The notes: a model not told the origin generated them from the sequence alone. A stretch of 64,000 nt of DNA from CAVVUF01 sp963751425 (GCA_963751425.1 CAVVUF010000005.1:186001-250000); one strand, 5' to 3'; shown: positions 32,515 to 42,024, counted from the first letter of the stretch. Numbers and translations are program-made.

Positions 32515-34419
32515 TTAGGTTGCGCGCAGCCAGACGCGCATCTCACCAGGCGTGCGGTTGTCCCACACGCAGTAAGGGACTGCCGTGAGAGCAATCTCTT
32601 TCTCTGCAGGCGGTAGGCTGCGGTAAAGCTGCCCATCCCAACCCTGGTCATCGATGAGCGTGCCTCTGCCGTGGATCACAGTCACACCACCCAGCAGCCC
32701 TGGCTGGAATTCGGCGGTGAACTCTTTGAGGACCTGGTCGGTAGAGACAGCCACCCGGTCGAGAGCTAAAGCACCGCCATGATCGACACTTTCCAGGCAG
32801 TACACCAAAGGGCCGCGCTGCAGCGCCAGGCGGCCTTCGAGCTGCCTTACGGCTGGGTTTGCCCAGACCGCACGGATGGGCATATCCATGTCATAGAAGA
32901 CCTGGTCGCCATGCCCCCAGGTGCGAGTGATTGCCAGGTAGCCGTTGGCATCTGGCTTGACCTCCACAGCTTGACCATTGACCTTCAGCGTGTACTTTTC
33001 GCACCAACCTGGCAAGCGCAAGTGCAGGGTAAAGCCCTGCGGTTGGCTCATCTCAAGCGTGAAAGTTACCTTCCCGTCCCAGGGATAATGGGTAGCCTGG
33101 CTGACCTTGACGGGCTGGCTGCCTATGCGCAATTCGGCTGTATTTCCAGCAAACAAATGCACCCACACGCCCTCGGGACCCGTTGAATAGAAATAATTCC
33201 CAACGCTGGCCAGGATACGCGCCACGTTCGGCGGGCAGCAGGGGCAGATAAACCACTCCTGGCGGTGGCGATCCCCTGCACTGGACAGCGGGTTTTCATA
33301 CAAGAAATGCGTCCCCTCCAGCGACACCCCACTCAAGAAGCCATTGTACAAGCCCCGTTCCAACACATCTGCAAAGCGCCTCTCGCCGTTGAACTGCAGC
33401 AGGCGGTGGTTCCACATCACCAGGCCGATGGTAGCGCAAGTCTCGGCATAAGCCGTCTCGTCAGGCAGGTCATAATCTGTCGTGAAACCTTCATTATGAC
33501 GCGAGGGGCCGATCCCCCCGGTGATGTACATGCGCTTGTTGACCAGGTTATCCCACAACCGGCTGCAGGTGTCTAACAAGGTCGGGTCGTCGTACTCGTC
33601 CGCCAGGTCCGCCACGGCGCTGAAGAGGTACATGGCGCGCACGGCATGCCCGACCACCTTTTCTTGCTGGCGGACCGGTACTTGCGCCTGGCAGTAATCG
33701 TATGTCTTGAACCAAAATTTGGCCGGATCTTCACCGCGCTCACGCGCCTCAAGATCATAGTAATGCGGCTGAGTGCCGCGTTCGTCAATGAAATACTTCG
33801 AAAGCTCCAGGTAGCGGCGGTTGCCCGTTTCATGATACAGGCGCACCAGGGCCAGCTCGAGCTCCGGATGACCCGGATAACCGCGCTTCTTGCCGGGCTC
33901 GCGTCCAAAGGTGGCGTTAATGTGATCCGCGTAACGAGACAAGGCATTCAAAAGTTTTGGATCTCGGGTGGCCTGATGGTGGGCCACCGCCCCTTCAATC
34001 AGGTGCCCGGCACAGTACATCTCGTGCCAATCGCGGGTGTTCTTCCAGCGCATCTCGGGCTGGGTGTGGATGAAATGCGTGTTTAAATAACCATCCGGCT
34101 GCTGGGCGCTGATAATTTTATCGGCCACATAATCAACCATCCTGGCCAATTCGGGGTCGGGGTGAACCGCCAGCGAATAGCTGGCCGCCTCGATCCATTT
34201 GGCGGGATCGGAATCGCCGAAGATCAAGACAATCGGTGAGGGCACTTCACGCTCGAAATTCAAGTCAAAGGCACTGATCCGGCCAGTCTCTTCCAGCATG
34301 CGGTAGATGTGCGGGATGGAGGCGGTGCGGTTGACTTCCATGCGCGGCGCCCAGAAGGCGTCTTCGAAATGCACCTGGGTAAAGGGTACAGGGGTAAGTT
34401 GGCGTTTTACAGAATTCAT
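32515..34419 (-). CDS. GH127-type beta-L-arabinofuranosidase (DUF1680)
   Basis: About 634 residues, an (alpha/alpha)6 barrel plus beta-sandwich. ETCATIGLVMWNHRLL supplies the Glu-x-Cys zinc ligands, and CPCCPPNVARILASVGNYFYS supplies the Cys-Cys pair, one of them the nucleophile in characterised GH127 enzymes such as HypBA1. There is no signal peptide, so it acts on oligosaccharides imported by the neighbouring ABC transporter. The frame can be extended to a TTG at 34437, but that TTG belongs to the Shine-Dalgarno region (GAGAGGAG). ATG 34419 is the start. Second of two GH127 genes in the locus. Confidence 0.92.
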   Translation of the reverse strand: MNSVKRQLTPVPFTQVHFEDAFWAPRMEVNRTASIPHIYRMLEETGRISAFDLNFEREVPSPIVLIFGDSDPAKWIEAASYSLAVHPDPELARMVDYVADKIISAQQPDGYLNTHFIHTQPEMRWKNTRDWHEMYCAGHLIEGAVAHHQATRDPKLLNALSRYADHINATFGREPGKKRGYPGHPELELALVRLYHETGNRRYLELSKYFIDERGTQPHYYDLEARERGEDPAKFWFKTYDYCQAQVPVRQQEKVVGHAVRAMYLFSAVADLADEYDDPTLLDTCSRLWDNLVNKRMYITGGIGPSRHNEGFTTDYDLPDETAYAETCATIGLVMWNHRLLQFNGERRFADVLERGLYNGFLSGVSLEGTHFLYENPLSSAGDRHRQEWFICPCCPPNVARILASVGNYFYSTGPEGVWVHLFAGNTAELRIGSQPVKVSQATHYPWDGKVTFTLEMSQPQGFTLHLRLPGWCEKYTLKVNGQAVEVKPDANGYLAITRTWGHGDQVFYDMDMPIRAVWANPAVRQLEGRLALQRGPLVYCLESVDHGGALALDRVAVSTDQVLKEFTAEFQPGLLGGVTVIHGRGTLIDDQGWDGQLYRSLPPAEKEIALTAVPYCVWDNRTPGEMRVWLRAT

Positions 34420-34506
34420 GAAAATTTCTCCTCTCAAAAAACTTTGGATACCATTTGCTCCTACAATTTGTTGTCCTCGGTTTATTATTCTACCGGTTAG
34501 GTAAAA

Positions 34507-35007
34507 TCAACCTTTGATCCCACTCATGACCACGCCCTTGATGAAGTAGCGCTGTAAAACAAAGAAAACCAGCAAAACAGGTGCAATCATGGCTGCAGAC
34601 GCAGCCATCATAAGATCCCAACGCGTCCGGCTTCCAGCCATCTGGGCGCGATAGGTAGATATACCGAGCGCCACGGTAAAATTTTCGGGTGAGTTGATAT
34701 ACAGCAGCGGTCCGATAAAATCGTTCCAGCTCGCCATGAAGGTGAAGATCGCCACCGTGATAAAGACCGGCGTCGAAAGGGGCACGAAGATGCGCCAGAA
34801 GATGCCAAACTCGGTGCAGCCGTCCATGCGCGCTGCGTCAGAAAAATCTTCAGGGATGGTGCGGAAGAATTGGCGGAAGAGGAACACGTTGAACGCACCT
34901 CCCCCGAAGAAGTAAGGCACGATCAAGGGATAATACGTGTCTTGCCAGCCCAGCCTGGTAAACAGGATAAACTGAGGTACCATGGTCACGTAGTAGGGGA
35001 TCATCAT
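34507..35007 (-). CDS. Carbohydrate ABC transporter permease (duplicate), C-terminal piece
   Basis: Covers the second half of a MalG-type permease including the EAA loop (EDFSDAARMDGCTEFGIFWRIFVPLSTP). Its sequence is almost the same as 37299-38216. Separated from its N-terminal part (35051-35410) by a one-base insertion: the copy has GAAGGAAGTC where the intact copy has GAAGAAGTC (35081-35086). Confidence 0.9.
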   Translation of the reverse strand: MMIPYYVTMVPQFILFTRLGWQDTYYPLIVPYFFGGGAFNVFLFRQFFRTIPEDFSDAARMDGCTEFGIFWRIFVPLSTPVFITVAIFTFMASWNDFIGPLLYINSPENFTVALGISTYRAQMAGSRTRWDLMMAASAAMIAPVLLVFFVLQRYFIKGVVMSGIKG

Positions 35008-35050
35008 CGTCGCCAGCGCAATCCCAAACCAGAAATCTCTGCCCGGGAAT

Positions 35051-35410
35051 TTAATGCGGGCAAACCCATACCCACATATGGAAGGAAGTCCCCAAGACGG
35101 CGATCAGGTTGAAGATCACAATGATCATGGTATTCCTGAAATAGAGGAAAAACGGTTTGGCGGTTAGGGCGTCAACATAGTTCATCCAGCGCACCGGATT
35201 GGGAATCCATTGGATCGGAAACTGAAAAACCTGGGTTTCAATCTTCAAAGAGCTGCTGACCAGGAATGCAAAGGGGGCAATCATGATGATCGATCCGACT
35301 AAAAGGATTGTATATGTGAGAACACGCCCTGCATGGTTCGCTTTGATGAGATTTCTATGAAAAGGCTCTGTTTTCGACCCGGTTGAGATTGTAGGAGTTT
35401 TTGAGGCCAT
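35051..35410 (-). CDS. Carbohydrate ABC transporter permease (duplicate), N-terminal piece
   Basis: Membrane helices 1-3 of a MalG-type permease (VLTYTILLVGSIIMIAPFAFLVSSSLK, then FQFPIQWIPNPVRWMNYVDAL), nearly identical to the intact permease at 37299-38216. It frameshifts at about 35083 to end in FHMWVWVCPH. Either a decayed duplicate or an intact second copy with one assembly error. Sits between the two GH127 genes. Confidence 0.88.
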   Translation of the reverse strand: MASKTPTISTGSKTEPFHRNLIKANHAGRVLTYTILLVGSIIMIAPFAFLVSSSLKIETQVFQFPIQWIPNPVRWMNYVDALTAKPFFLYFRNTMIIVIFNLIAVLGTSFHMWVWVCPH

Positions 35411-35458
35411 ATCACCTTGAGAGAAGGGAATAACGACAGGTGTTTATTCTTTTCCACA

Positions 35459-37297
35459 TTAATCTCTAATCTCAAAATAAACCGTATAGACTTCGTCACG
35501 GACTTCGAACAAGGGGATAAATCGAAAGTTGGTGGGCTGCCCGGTTGTGCGGTAGTCGCCGCGCCAGTAGAACCATTCTCGCTCATCATCGGGGGTGAGG
35601 AACCCCTCCGGGTGGGAAGCATCTCCAACCAAAGCCAGGCCATCAATGGCGTAATTCGGGCCAATTTCTTTTGCATCGACACGTTTTCTACTTCCGATTG
35701 TTTTCGATTGATCAGGATTCAAGCCTGCCAGGACCACAGGACCATCCATCAAGGCGATGGTCTGCGGGTTATCGGGCAGCGGCACAGCAACCAGCTTCCT
35801 TGGCAACCTGATCTGCACAATGTCGTCCTTCCAGACACGTTTGAGCTCCAGGTAGCCGGAGGGTGAAAGGTCCGCTGAGCGGGTTTCTCCATTCAAAGTG
35901 ATCTCCGGTTTCCCCACGCTCCACCAGGGCAGGCGCAGACGCAGGTTGAATTCGACTGGCTGGCTGGCAGACAGTTTAATCGTATGGACGTCGCTCTGAG
36001 GCCGGTGTACAGCTTTGAGCTGGGGATCTGATTGGAGCCGGAGGCTGACCGGGATGCCACCCACCTGCCAGGTGATCTCGCCCGGAATATACTGTGCGAT
36101 GACAACTCCCTGCTCGTCGGTATAGGCGATGTTGTCCACGTAAATCGTGTGCGCTTGCACCAGGGAACCGTGGCAGCACCAGAAATCTTCGGTAGGAGTT
36201 CCCCAGGCTTTGACGGCCCCGGCATGCAGCGGCAGGAAATAAGCGATCATGCCGGTGTCGGGATGCTGCTGCGCCAGAATTCCATTCCACAAATTCCGCT
36301 CCCAATAGTCGGCATAGATTGGATCGCCAGTCCAGCGGTACATGTATTCGGCCAGGCGCATCATGTTATAGACCGTGCAGTGCTCCTGGGTGCGGAATCC
36401 CAGGCGAGCCGAAAGCTGGTTCGGCGGCGACCAGACTTCGCCGTTCGTCTGCCCGCCCGTCACGTAATAGCCCCGCTGCGTAACGCCCAGGCGCCAGTAG
36501 GCTTCCACGATTTCACGCCAGCGTTCCTCACCGGTCACTTCCCAGGCGCGCGCCGCACCATGCACTTCGGGGATGGTGGTGTTCATATGCATGTTCGTGA
36601 ACACATCTTTCCCGGCAACCAACGCATCGAACAAGCGCCGGCGGTCATAGCGCTGCATCAACGCAGCGTGCTCTGGATCCCCGGTGAGACCATAGAGGTT
36701 AGCCCACACCTCCAGCATCCCGCCGGTCTCAACATCCAGGATATCATCCATCTGTTCCAAAGAGAACTGGCCGCTCCAGCGGTAGAACCAGCGTGCCCAC
36801 TTGATCAAAATATCAAGGGCCTGGGAATTCCCGCCAACCGCGTACATATCCCACAGACCCATCAAAGTCTTGTGCAGGGTGTAATGAGGCGCCCAGACCC
36901 GCTTGCCGCGCGCCAGCCAATCCAGGTATTTCTCGGGGATCGAGCCAGCCCACTCGCCGCCGTTTTCCCGCTGGCAGCGAGCAAGCTCACTGATAATGTA
37001 ATCGGCTTTGCCTTTGATTTCCTGATCGCCGGTGTTTGCAGCCAAGGAGGCCGCGGCTGAGAGCCAATGTCCAAGAAAGTGCCCCCTGAGCTGGCAGGTG
37101 GGGGCTTCCCACCCCCAGTGGATATCCTCAGCCTTGCTGGCCGGACTCCACAACCCGGCTTCCATGTAGAAATTCTGGAGCAGGTTCTCCGTTTTAAGGG
37201 AAAGCATATAGCGGCGGTTCAGGTTTAACCGCTGCTGAAACAAACCCGGCAACAATTTGACTGTGCCCCTGGTGAATGGTTTCAAGTTTTGTGTCAT
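35459..37297 (-). CDS. GH127/DUF1680 glycoside hydrolase (second type)
   Basis: 612-residue member of the same clan as 32515-34419 but divergent. TQEHCTVYNMMRLAEYMYRWTGDPIYADYWER provides the Glu-x-Cys ligands, and EDFWCCHGSLVQAHTIYVDNIAY gives the Cys-Cys pair. The start ATG overlaps the permease stop (TGATATG), so the genes are translationally coupled. Likely removes beta-L-arabinofuranosyl or related residues from imported oligosaccharides. Cytosolic, no signal peptide. Confidence 0.9.
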   Translation of the reverse strand: MTQNLKPFTRGTVKLLPGLFQQRLNLNRRYMLSLKTENLLQNFYMEAGLWSPASKAEDIHWGWEAPTCQLRGHFLGHWLSAAASLAANTGDQEIKGKADYIISELARCQRENGGEWAGSIPEKYLDWLARGKRVWAPHYTLHKTLMGLWDMYAVGGNSQALDILIKWARWFYRWSGQFSLEQMDDILDVETGGMLEVWANLYGLTGDPEHAALMQRYDRRRLFDALVAGKDVFTNMHMNTTIPEVHGAARAWEVTGEERWREIVEAYWRLGVTQRGYYVTGGQTNGEVWSPPNQLSARLGFRTQEHCTVYNMMRLAEYMYRWTGDPIYADYWERNLWNGILAQQHPDTGMIAYFLPLHAGAVKAWGTPTEDFWCCHGSLVQAHTIYVDNIAYTDEQGVVIAQYIPGEITWQVGGIPVSLRLQSDPQLKAVHRPQSDVHTIKLSASQPVEFNLRLRLPWWSVGKPEITLNGETRSADLSPSGYLELKRVWKDDIVQIRLPRKLVAVPLPDNPQTIALMDGPVVLAGLNPDQSKTIGSRKRVDAKEIGPNYAIDGLALVGDASHPEGFLTPDDEREWFYWRGDYRTTGQPTNFRFIPLFEVRDEVYTVYFEIRD

Positions 37298-37298
37298 A

Positions 37299-38201
37299 TC
37301 AACCTTTGATGCCGCTCATCACCACACCCTTGATGAAGTAGCGCTGTAGGACAAAGAAGAGGATCACGATCGGGAGGGTCATGGTTACAGAGGCGGCCAT
37401 CAACAAGTCCCAACGCGTCCGGCCCACCCCCAGCATACTGCGATAGGTTGCCAGGCCGAGGGCGACCGTGAACTTATCAGGCGAGTTGATATAAAGCAAA
37501 GGACCGATGAAATCGTTCCAGCTCGCCATGAAAGTAAAGATAGCCACGGTGATGAATACTGGCGTTGAGAGAGGCACAAAGATGCGCCAGAAGATGCCAA
37601 ACTCGGTGCAGCCGTCCATGCGGGCGGCGTCCGAAAAATCTTCAGGGATGGTGCGGAAGAATTGGCGGAAGAGGAAGACGTTGAATGCGCCTCCCCCGAA
37701 GAAGTAAGGAACGATCAAAGGTAAATAAGTGTCTTGCCAGCCAAGCCGGGTAAAGAGGATGAATTGAGGCACCATCACCACGTAATAAGGCAGCATCATA
37801 GTGGCCAGTGCCACCCCAAACCAGAAATCTCTGCCCGGGAATTTAATGCGGGCAAACCCGTATCCACAAATGGAAGAAGTCCCCAAGACAGCGATCAAGT
37901 TGAAGATCACAATGAACATAGTATTCTTGAAATAGGTGAAAAACGGCTTATCGGTCAGCGCATCCACATAGTTCATCCAGCGCACCGGGTTGGGTATCCA
38001 CTGGATCGGGAACTGAAAAACCTGGGTTTCAATTTTCAACGAGCTGCTGATCAAGAAGGCAAAGGGAGCAAACATGATAATTGTTCCGATAATCAAGACC
38101 ACATAAACAGCCACGCGTCCAAGCCGGTTACTTGTCTTAAGACTTTTATGAGAAGATTCTGGCTGCGGTTGAGATGAGATGGTTGAATTTGATGTGCTCA
38201 T
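37299..38201 (-). CDS. Carbohydrate ABC transporter permease (MalG/UgpE-type)
   Basis: About 300 residues, six membrane helices, EAA loop EDFSDAARMDGCTEFGIFWRIFVPLSTPVF, and C-terminal YFIKGVVMSGIKG. A TTG at 38216 lies in the ribosome-site region; ATG 38201 is the likely start. Downstream of the first permease and binding protein, upstream of the GH127 gene it overlaps. No ATPase gene lies in the locus, so a shared MsiK-like ATPase is probable. Confidence 0.94.
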   Translation of the reverse strand: MSTSNSTISSQPQPESSHKSLKTSNRLGRVAVYVVLIIGTIIMFAPFAFLISSSLKIETQVFQFPIQWIPNPVRWMNYVDALTDKPFFTYFKNTMFIVIFNLIAVLGTSSICGYGFARIKFPGRDFWFGVALATMMLPYYVVMVPQFILFTRLGWQDTYLPLIVPYFFGGGAFNVFLFRQFFRTIPEDFSDAARMDGCTEFGIFWRIFVPLSTPVFITVAIFTFMASWNDFIGPLLYINSPDKFTVALGLATYRSMLGVGRTRWDLLMAASVTMTLPIVILFFVLQRYFIKGVVMSGIKG

Positions 38202-38237
38202 TTTTACCTCGTCCAATCGTTGTTGGTCATCTAGCTC

Positions 38238-39197
38238 TTACGAGTAATAGACCTTCTTGCCCACCGTTGCAAAGATAATCCCCGTAAAGATCAGAATGAT
38301 GAAGAACAGCACCCAGGAGAGGGCGGCGGCATATCCCATTTTCAAGTATTGGAAGCCGTTCCGGTAAAGATAAAGAACATAGAAGAGTGTGGCATTTTGC
38401 GGACCGCCATCTGTGATCAGGTAACCCGCCGTGAAAACCTGGAAGGACCCGATCACCCCCAGGATGAGGTTAAAAAAGATAACCGACGACATCAAGGGAA
38501 TCGTGATATGCCACATCTGCTGCCGCGTACCGGCGCCATCAATTTTAGCGGCTTCATAATATACATCATCAATGCCCTGCAAGCCAGCCAAGAAGATGAT
38601 CATCGCCGCGCCGACGCTCCACAGGCTCATCATAATCAAAGCCGGCAACGCCCATTCTGGCTGCTGCAGCCAGGCAATCTTGGGAATTCCGAGGGCATAC
38701 AAACCTGCATTGAGCAAGCCGAAATCGGTATTAAAGATCCAGGCCCACAAAACCGCTGCGGCAACTGCCGGAACAATACTCGGCAGGTAATAAACGGTAC
38801 GGAAGAATGCCAGCCCTTTGACTTTGGTGTTGATCAAAACGGCCATCATGAAAGCGATGATCAACCCAAGCGGGACTGAGATAAAAGTGTAGGTAAAGGT
38901 TACTTTGATCGACTGCCAGAACAGCTTATCTGCGAACATCGTTCGGAAGTTATCCAGACCGATATATTTCGGCGGCGTGATCAAATTCCACTTCTGAAAA
39001 GCCAGCCAGGCAGCCATCCCGGCCGGGTACACAACCCAGAGCATGACTCCCAAGATGAAAGGGGAGATAAAAAGATAACCCCAAAACGTGCGCCGGCCTT
39101 GGGGAGTTTTGAAATAATGGAAAAGCCCCTTTGGCTTCTTTCGAGGTGTCTCAAGTGGTGACATTTCGAGGGTATTTTGCATGGCAACCTCACTCAT
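38238..39197 (-). CDS. Carbohydrate ABC transporter permease (MalF/UgpA-type)
   Basis: 319 residues. The N-terminus has a cytosolic stretch with FHYFKTPQGRRTFWGYLFISPFILGVMLW, and six helices follow. The EAA region reads YYEAAKIDGAGTRQQMWHITIPLMSS. Partner of the permease at 37299-38201. Between it and the binding-protein gene lies a 13-bp-stem hairpin (39206-39270) that may set expression ratios. Confidence 0.94.
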   Translation of the reverse strand: MSEVAMQNTLEMSPLETPRKKPKGLFHYFKTPQGRRTFWGYLFISPFILGVMLWVVYPAGMAAWLAFQKWNLITPPKYIGLDNFRTMFADKLFWQSIKVTFTYTFISVPLGLIIAFMMAVLINTKVKGLAFFRTVYYLPSIVPAVAAAVLWAWIFNTDFGLLNAGLYALGIPKIAWLQQPEWALPALIMMSLWSVGAAMIIFLAGLQGIDDVYYEAAKIDGAGTRQQMWHITIPLMSSVIFFNLILGVIGSFQVFTAGYLITDGGPQNATLFYVLYLYRNGFQYLKMGYAAALSWVLFFIILIFTGIIFATVGKKVYYS

Positions 39198-39205
39198 TTA
39201 TTTGA

Positions 39206-39270
39206 GACCCTAAGGGTCTGGTGTGGTAAGCGTCAGGTTTCGCGCTCATCGACTGGCGACCCTTAGGGTC
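39206..39270 (-). promoter_or_regulatory. Intercistronic hairpin between binding-protein and permease genes
   Basis: GACCCTAAGGGTC (39206-39218) and GACCCTTAGGGTC (39258-39270) are exact complements and also each nearly self-complementary. Such hairpins after a binding-protein gene commonly act as partial terminators or RNA-stability elements. The same AGxCCTAAGGGT word forms the terminator at 16468. Confidence 0.6.
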
Positions 39271-39333
39271 TGGGTCAGGAAATTATGGTGAACGATTCAA
39301 AAGGCGGAATAACCGCCTGATGGATCACGACGA

Positions 39334-40758
39334 TTACTCAGCCGCAGCAGCTTCCAGGACCTTGTTCGCCTCTGGGACAGCAACGGCCATCGCCTCTTCG
39401 GCGGTTTGGTCACCAATCCAGACTGCGTCCAAAGCCGGGGTGATGATCGCATCGGCTTCGTTATAGCCAGGCGGCATATACAAGACGTGCCCGTACTTCG
39501 GCACATATTCCTTGACAATCTTGTCGTAGCCTTCGGGATGGATGCCATCGCCCGGCGCATTGCGCAGCGTGTACCACTTTGCAAAGCCTTCATCGGTCAT
39601 CAGCGCGGTCTGGCTGGGCAGCCAGAGACCGATCTTCAGGAAGATGAGCTGGTAGAATTCGGTCGCCAGGAAGCGCAGCCAGCGCCAGGAATGATCGGGG
39701 TACTTGGTATCTTTAAATCCGCAGTGGATGTGCGCCTGCATATCGGTCGCAGGGACATCGAACTTTGGACACACCGCCGTGCCGAGCTTGGCGTTGATCT
39801 TGGTAATCCAGGACAGCGCCCAGGAGCCGTCAATGGCCATCGCCAGCTTACCATTTTCCAGCATCTGGGTATTGGTCAAGCCCAGGGCTTCCATCGCAGC
39901 ACCTTTCGGGGCGACTTGATCAACCAGCACCAGGTCGGCAACCGCCTGGAGCGCTTCCGTAGCTTCCGGCCTGTCCAGCGCAAACAATTTCGAATCCGGG
40001 TCTAGCCAGTAACCGCCGTTGGAGGCGATGGCGGCATGCAGCGGGAGCGACCAGGTCGGCCACTGGATCCCCCAGCGCTCCATATTGTCGGGATCAAAGC
40101 CCGTATCGCCAGGGTGTTTCCCGTTGACGTCTTTGGTCAGCTTCTTGGCGATATCCAGGAAAGTCGGCCAGTCCCAGGCTTCATCCGGGTCATTGCTCGG
40201 CGGGGTAATGCCCTCTTGCTCGAAGATATCGGCATTGTAATAGACATGCGGGGCAACCCAGCAAGAGCCAAACCCAAACCATTTTCCATCACGGGTGCAG
40301 CGTTCGGTCTCCTGCGGCTCGATGAAGTAGTTCGGGGCACCGATCACCGGGTCAGCTTCTTTGCGGCTGGTGATATCCAACAATAAACCATCTTTGGCGT
40401 ACTGCTGGATCAGGGTGTTATATATGAAAGCAGTATCTGGGGGAGTTCCTGCGGCAACCATTGCCATGGTCTTTTCGGCATAGTTCTCCGGGATCTGGAT
40501 CCAGGTGACTTTCATATCCGGATTTTCTGCTTCGAAGGCTGCCACAGCATCTTTCACGCCTTGATCTTCTTCTGTGCCACCCCAACCGGTGAAGGTGATC
40601 GTGACCACCTCTGCAGCAGCGGGGGTATCGACAACTTCTTCTCCGGCTGCCTCAGTGGGTGCTTCGGTAGCGGCTGGTGTGCATGCAGCGAGCATTCCTG
40701 CTCCACCGGCTAAGCCAGCGATTTTCAAGAATTCGCGCCTATTTACTATTTTCTTCAT
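39334..40758 (-). CDS. Sugar ABC transporter substrate-binding lipoprotein
   Basis: 474 residues, extracellular solute-binding protein family 1. The N-terminus carries a twin-arginine-like NRREFLKIAG motif and a lipobox LAAC, so export may use Tat with lipid anchoring. A Thr/Ala/Glu linker leads into VVTITFTGWGGTEEDQGVKDAVAAFEAENPDMKV, typical of the family. ATG 40758 has GAGGAGA before it. First structural gene downstream of the LacI regulator, and the highest-expression member by convention. Confidence 0.94.
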   Translation of the reverse strand: MKKIVNRREFLKIAGLAGGAGMLAACTPAATEAPTEAAGEEVVDTPAAAEVVTITFTGWGGTEEDQGVKDAVAAFEAENPDMKVTWIQIPENYAEKTMAMVAAGTPPDTAFIYNTLIQQYAKDGLLLDITSRKEADPVIGAPNYFIEPQETERCTRDGKWFGFGSCWVAPHVYYNADIFEQEGITPPSNDPDEAWDWPTFLDIAKKLTKDVNGKHPGDTGFDPDNMERWGIQWPTWSLPLHAAIASNGGYWLDPDSKLFALDRPEATEALQAVADLVLVDQVAPKGAAMEALGLTNTQMLENGKLAMAIDGSWALSWITKINAKLGTAVCPKFDVPATDMQAHIHCGFKDTKYPDHSWRWLRFLATEFYQLIFLKIGLWLPSQTALMTDEGFAKWYTLRNAPGDGIHPEGYDKIVKEYVPKYGHVLYMPPGYNEADAIITPALDAVWIGDQTAEEAMAVAVPEANKVLEAAAAE

Positions 40759-40826
40759 TTTATTCTCCTCTTCAGTGAAATTGAGATTTCAATTGAACGA
40801 CATGGTATTTTCGACGATGTTTTTTT

Positions 40827-41918
40827 CTAACTTACTTCACCACCTCCTTCCGAGTTATTTTCTTCAGTGGTAAAAACTACCTGCATCACTTTCTGTTGAG
40901 TATCAGGATCCTTCCGTAAATTAGCGCCACAAGATTCCCGAATAATCAACTGCCCCGGAACCTGGGTTGCATCTTCCAACTCTTCCCCAGAAAGCTGCTC
41001 TAAAAGCAATCGAGCAGCTGCCCGGCCCATTTCATAGGATGGCATGCGTATCGTGGTCAGCGACGGCCTGATCCAGGCCGCAAAATCACGATCATCATAT
41101 CCCACCAGGGCAATATCGCCGGGGATTTTTAATCCAACCTCTTGAGCAGCATAGATTACGCCCAGAGCCATTACATCGTTCGCGGCAAAAATAGCGGTGG
41201 GTGCTTCACGGAGTGATAATAACTCCTGCGCAGCCTGATAACCGCTGTCCACTCCCCAATCTCCCTGCCGGATCAAACTTTCATCGATAGGTAAGCCATT
41301 CTGCAATAAGACATCTCGGAATCCCGAAAGGCGGTCCTGGGCTTCTTGCCACTCATCCATCCCATTAATATAACCGATGCGCCGGTGCCCAAGATCCACC
41401 AGGTGCTGGGTGGCCAATTGAGCGCCATACCGGTCACCCGGTCCCACGCAATTTTCCGCGCAATTACCAAAAACACGGTTGACAAAAACGAAGGGTCGAT
41501 CTTGCAATGCCAGGATTGGATCATTATAGGTGTGCAGCCATGAATTTAAGATGATAATCCCATCCACCTGGTGGCTGTAAAAAGAATTAATCGCCTCGAT
41601 CGCCAGAGCCTGGTCGCGATTCGAATAGACAATCGAAATCGAATATCCCGCGTTCCGCAAACCATCCTGGATGCCCTGCACCGTCGGGGCAGCAAAAGGC
41701 GACTGCATCCGGTCGACAATCACCCCAACCAGGTGTGACTGGTTGCTCTGCAAGCTGCGCGCCACCAGGTTGGGTTGATAGCCCATTTCCTCTGCCAGCT
41801 TGCGAATGCGTTGACGATTTTCTTCTTTTAGGGGGTAATGCTTGTCTGAAAGAGCACGCGAGACCGTGGAAACGGAGACATTGGCAACCTGCGCAATTTC
41901 AGCTAAGGTAACGGTCAC
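40827..41918 (-). CDS. LacI-family transcriptional regulator
   Basis: 363 residues. N-terminal helix-turn-helix VTLAEIAQVANVSVSTVSRALSDKHYPLKEENRQRI, then a hinge helix VARSLQ and a periplasmic-binding-like effector domain (ANDVMALGVIYAAQEVGLKIPGDIALVGYDD). Starts at GTG 41918. Its promoter contains two perfect LacI-type palindromes, so it represses itself and probably the sugar locus it precedes. The ligand is likely an imported arabinose-containing oligosaccharide or its product. Confidence 0.94.
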   Translation of the reverse strand: MTVTLAEIAQVANVSVSTVSRALSDKHYPLKEENRQRIRKLAEEMGYQPNLVARSLQSNQSHLVGVIVDRMQSPFAAPTVQGIQDGLRNAGYSISIVYSNRDQALAIEAINSFYSHQVDGIIILNSWLHTYNDPILALQDRPFVFVNRVFGNCAENCVGPGDRYGAQLATQHLVDLGHRRIGYINGMDEWQEAQDRLSGFRDVLLQNGLPIDESLIRQGDWGVDSGYQAAQELLSLREAPTAIFAANDVMALGVIYAAQEVGLKIPGDIALVGYDDRDFAAWIRPSLTTIRMPSYEMGRAAARLLLEQLSGEELEDATQVPGQLIIRESCGANLRKDPDTQQKVMQVVFTTEENNSEGGGEVS

Positions 41919-41942
41919 ACGTTTTTTCCTTGTTAAAACAAA

Positions 41943-41994
41943 GCAAACGTTTGCGTTCTGACATCATTGTACTTGCAAACGTTTGCTTTGTCAA
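41943..41994 (-). promoter_or_regulatory. lacI-type promoter with two perfect operators
   Basis: Minus-strand -35 TTGACA (41994-41989) and -10 TACAAT (41971-41966) are 17 bp apart. The palindrome GCAAACGTTTGC fills the spacer (41975-41986) and recurs just downstream of the start point (41943-41954). Centres are 32 bp apart, three helical turns. A repressor would block both polymerase binding and clearance. Confidence 0.9.
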
Positions 41995-42024
41995 CAAACT
42001 TTAACTTTCTAAGGCTATTTACAA

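Noticed and set aside
36032..37060. 342-codon plus-strand frame opposite the GH127 gene
   Set aside because: Shadow of the GH127 frame; composition and lack of family match argue against it.
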